This document shows positions 6,046-7,104 of a stretch of DNA of 7,104 nucleotides, one piece after another. This stretch comes from JBBREP01 sp036501845 (GTDB taxonomy: Bacteria > Actinomycetota > Acidimicrobiia > IMCC26256 > PALSA-610), in assembly GCA_036501845.1 (NCBI GenBank), contig DASXZO010000016.1, positions 1 through 7,104 on the forward strand. Reading direction: 5' to 3'. A model generated the notes under the pieces. The model worked only from the letters and a program-made list of their open reading frames with translations. It was not told the origin of the DNA and made no database searches. The first letter of the stretch is position 1; each line of letters starts with the position of its first letter. Made by a program: the position numbers and the translations under genes.

Positions 6046-6521
6046 ACGGGAGCGCGTTCGACGCGCTGATGACGGTCGCGCTCGACGAGGCGCGGCTCGC
6101 GCTCGAGCACGACGACGTGCCCGTGGGCGCGGTGGTGGCACGGCTCGACGATCCGGGCGTGATCGTGGCGCAGGCCCACAACCGGCGTGAGGTCGACGCC
6201 GACCCGACTGCGCACGCCGAAGTGCTGGCGTTGCGCGCCGCGGCAGCCGCGCAGGGCTCGTGGCGGCTGTCCGATCACGTGCTCGTCGTGACGCTGGAAC
6301 CGTGCGTCATGTGCGCCGGCGCCGCCGCCGCGGCGCGCGTGGGCGCGGTGGTGTTCGGTGCGGCCGACGCGAAGGCGGGAGGCTGTGGCTCGCTCTACAA
6401 CGTGCTCGCCGACCCGCGCCTCAATCACGAATGCCCGGTGATCCCTGGCGTGCGCGCCGTCGAGGCGAGCGGGCTGCTCGAGGCCTTCTTCGAGGCGCGG
6501 CGCAACTCGACGACCCTCTAG
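6030..6521 (+). CDS. tadA: tRNA-specific adenosine deaminase TadA
   Basis: The 163-residue protein is a zinc-dependent deaminase that converts wobble adenosine 34 to inosine, classically in tRNA-Arg(ACG). The zinc and catalytic residues are present: H62 and E64 in TAHAE, and C92 and C95 in PCVMC. VPVGAVV (30-36), HNRRE (50-54) and LNH (131-133) are further family landmarks. In the last, E follows where R is common (NHR). GTG 6030 gives the N-terminal helix its usual length but has no ribosome-binding site and lies inside a hairpin arm. ATG 6069 would trim about 13 residues and also lacks a good site. A leaderless transcript is possible. The neighbouring tRNA-Ser starts 10 bp after the stop, suggesting a joint translation-related locus. 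A broader nucleoside deaminase role is the main alternative. Confidence 0.9.
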   Translation: MEVPTDGSAFDALMTVALDEARLALEHDDVPVGAVVARLDDPGVIVAQAHNRREVDADPTAHAEVLALRAAAAAQGSWRLSDHVLVVTLEPCVMCAGAAAAARVGAVVFGAADAKAGGCGSLYNVLADPRLNHECPVIPGVRAVEASGLLEAFFEARRNSTTL

Positions 6522-6531
6522 CATCGCCCAC

Positions 6532-6619
6532 GGAGGGATGCGAGAGCGGCCGAATCGGATGGTCTCGAAAACCATTGTGCCTCCGGGCACCGTGGGTTCA
6601 AATCCCACTCCCTCCGCCA
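6532..6619 (+). tRNA. tRNA-Ser (anticodon CGA)
   Basis: This is a complete class II tRNA of 88 nt with encoded CCA. The acceptor stem pairs GGAGGGA (6532-6538) with TCCCTCC (6609-6615), followed by G discriminator and CCA at 6617-6619. The anticodon stem ATGGT/ACCAT (6559-6563, 6571-6575) holds the loop CTCGAAA, giving anticodon CGA at 6566-6568, which reads UCG. The long variable arm (GTGCC/GGCAC, 6577-6590) is the serine identity feature. The T arm GTGGG/CCCAC encloses TTCAAAT. Confidence 0.97.
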
Positions 6620-6657
6620 GAGCGCGCCACACCAGCGCCACGACGATCACGAGCACT

Positions 6658-6683
6658 ACGCCCTGACCGGTTGGTCAGGGCGT
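6658..6683. terminator. Strong hairpin between tRNA-Ser and the convergent SH3-repeat gene
   Basis: An 11-bp perfect stem (ACGCCCTGACC with GGTCAGGGCGT) closes on a GGTT tetraloop. It lies 38 bases after tRNA-Ser and 13 bases past the stop of the converging minus-strand gene, where a bidirectional terminator is expected. The plus-strand tail (CGTCGTTCGTGCTT) is only modestly T-rich and the minus-strand tail is not, so it may work best for the tRNA transcript. Confidence 0.7.
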
Positions 6684-6696
6684 CGTCGTTCGTGCT

Positions 6697-7104
6697 TCAG
6701 CAGCGATGCGCGACCGGGTTTGCGGTGGCGGTGTACACCCACGCGTCGGTCATGAAGCCGGTGTGGTTGGCGTAGCTGGTGCGATCCCACAACTTGGTCG
6801 TGCCCCACGGTCCTGTGATGGCCTGACCTTGTGCGGTGCAACTGATCGTCGCGACGTTGTGCTGCGGCACGCAGTCCACGACTGTCCCGGCTTCGGTGGC
6901 TCGGGTGTGCAACTCGAGGCACGGGGCGCGCACGATGCGACCATTGCCAGTACCTACGCACGCCGGAGCGACGGGGTTGTTCGTGCCGGTGAGCACCAAG
7001 GCGTCGGGTACGTAGCCGGTCCGGCCCGAGTACGTGGTGACGTCCCAGATCAGCGACGCGCCGTAGCGCCCCTTCACCGAGTCGCCGACATCGGTGCAGC
7101 GGAT
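6697..7104 (-). CDS. Tandem SH3-like repeat protein, 3' part only
   Basis: The reading frame enters from the right edge without a start, so only the last 135 residues are visible; a GTG at 7077 is internal, as homology continues through it. Two copies of an approximately 49-residue module occupy residues 1-49 and 87-135. Both share the skeleton C-T-x2-G, a G-rich turn, a WD pair, Y-x4-G-(Y/F), DA, V, NPVA and a closing C. A 37-residue linker contains two further cysteines. This resembles the bacterial SH3-like domains at the ends of exported actinobacterial cell-wall enzymes, where they bind wall polymers. The six cysteines suggest disulfides and an extracellular location. The missing N-terminal part probably holds a signal peptide and perhaps a catalytic domain such as a peptidoglycan hydrolase, but that is inference. 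The TGA stop is at 6697-6699. Confidence 0.75.
   Translation of the reverse strand: MRCTDVGDSVKGRYGASLIWDVTTYSGRTGYVPDALVLTGTNNPVAPACVGTGNGRIVRAPCLELHTRATEAGTVVDCVPQHNVATISCTAQGQAITGPWGTTKLWDRTSYANHTGFMTDAWVYTATANPVAHRC
6700..6846 (-). repeat. SH3-like repeat copy 2 (protein-level)
   Basis: The second copy ends the protein. It contains GPWGTTKLWD, YANHTGFMTDA and NPVAHRC, aligning without gaps to copy 1. It differs mainly in surface positions, as expected of an old duplication. Confidence 0.65.
6958..7104 (-). repeat. SH3-like repeat copy 1 (protein-level)
   Basis: This is the first visible copy of the roughly 49-residue module. It contains GRYGASLIWD, YSGRTGYVPDA and NPVAPAC. It is cut by the window edge just before its first residues, so it may begin slightly upstream. 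Confidence 0.65.

Noticed and set aside
5967..6656. Minus-strand frame of 229 codons opposite tadA and tRNA-Ser
   Set aside because: It contains GVGFEPT, the reverse translation of the tRNA-Ser T arm, and lies antisense to a clear tadA.
1..7104. CRISPR array, insertion sequence, integrase or toxin-antitoxin pair
   Set aside because: I found no regularly spaced repeats, transposase or recombinase motifs, or paired small toxin-like genes in any frame.

Overview
The window looks like chromosomal DNA from a high-GC actinobacterium. The base composition, frequent GTG starts, purine-rich ribosome-binding sites and protein styles all fit. An uncultured Acidimicrobiia-like lineage is my best guess, but this is inference without a database search.

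Layout. Positions 1-213 hold no convincing gene, only small hairpins and a degenerate tRNA-3'-end-like sequence. Three genes then lie on the minus strand: a small secreted protein of unknown function (214-876), a PanE/ApbA-family ketopantoate reductase (1076-2044), and a DinB-like domain fused to ankyrin repeats (2090-2968). A partial tRNA-like sequence with a perfect T arm and an encoded CCA (about 962-1026) sits between the first two. A PhnB-type VOC protein (3077-3499) diverges from the DinB-ankyrin gene. After a structured intergenic region comes the most interesting gene, 3630-5984. It encodes a membrane-anchored, outward-facing protein that joins a YceI-like lipocalin domain, a CXXCH cytochrome c domain and a copper type II (PHM/DBH-like) monooxygenase fold with all six copper-ligand positions recognisable. 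A tRNA adenosine deaminase gene (tadA, 6030-6521) and a complete tRNA-Ser(CGA) (6532-6619) follow. The tadA start codon is buried in a near-perfect 17-bp inverted repeat. A strong 11-bp hairpin (6658-6683) separates the tRNA from a convergent, truncated gene made of tandem SH3-like repeats (6697-7104).

How the genes relate. The DinB-ankyrin and PanE genes are 45 bp apart on one strand and may be co-transcribed, though no shared pathway is evident. tadA and tRNA-Ser are 10 bp apart and belong to translation. The YceI-cytochrome-copper protein stands alone but carries a binding fold, a haem and a di-copper oxygenase fold in one chain. It could therefore be a self-contained extracytoplasmic redox enzyme; substrate and reaction are unknown.
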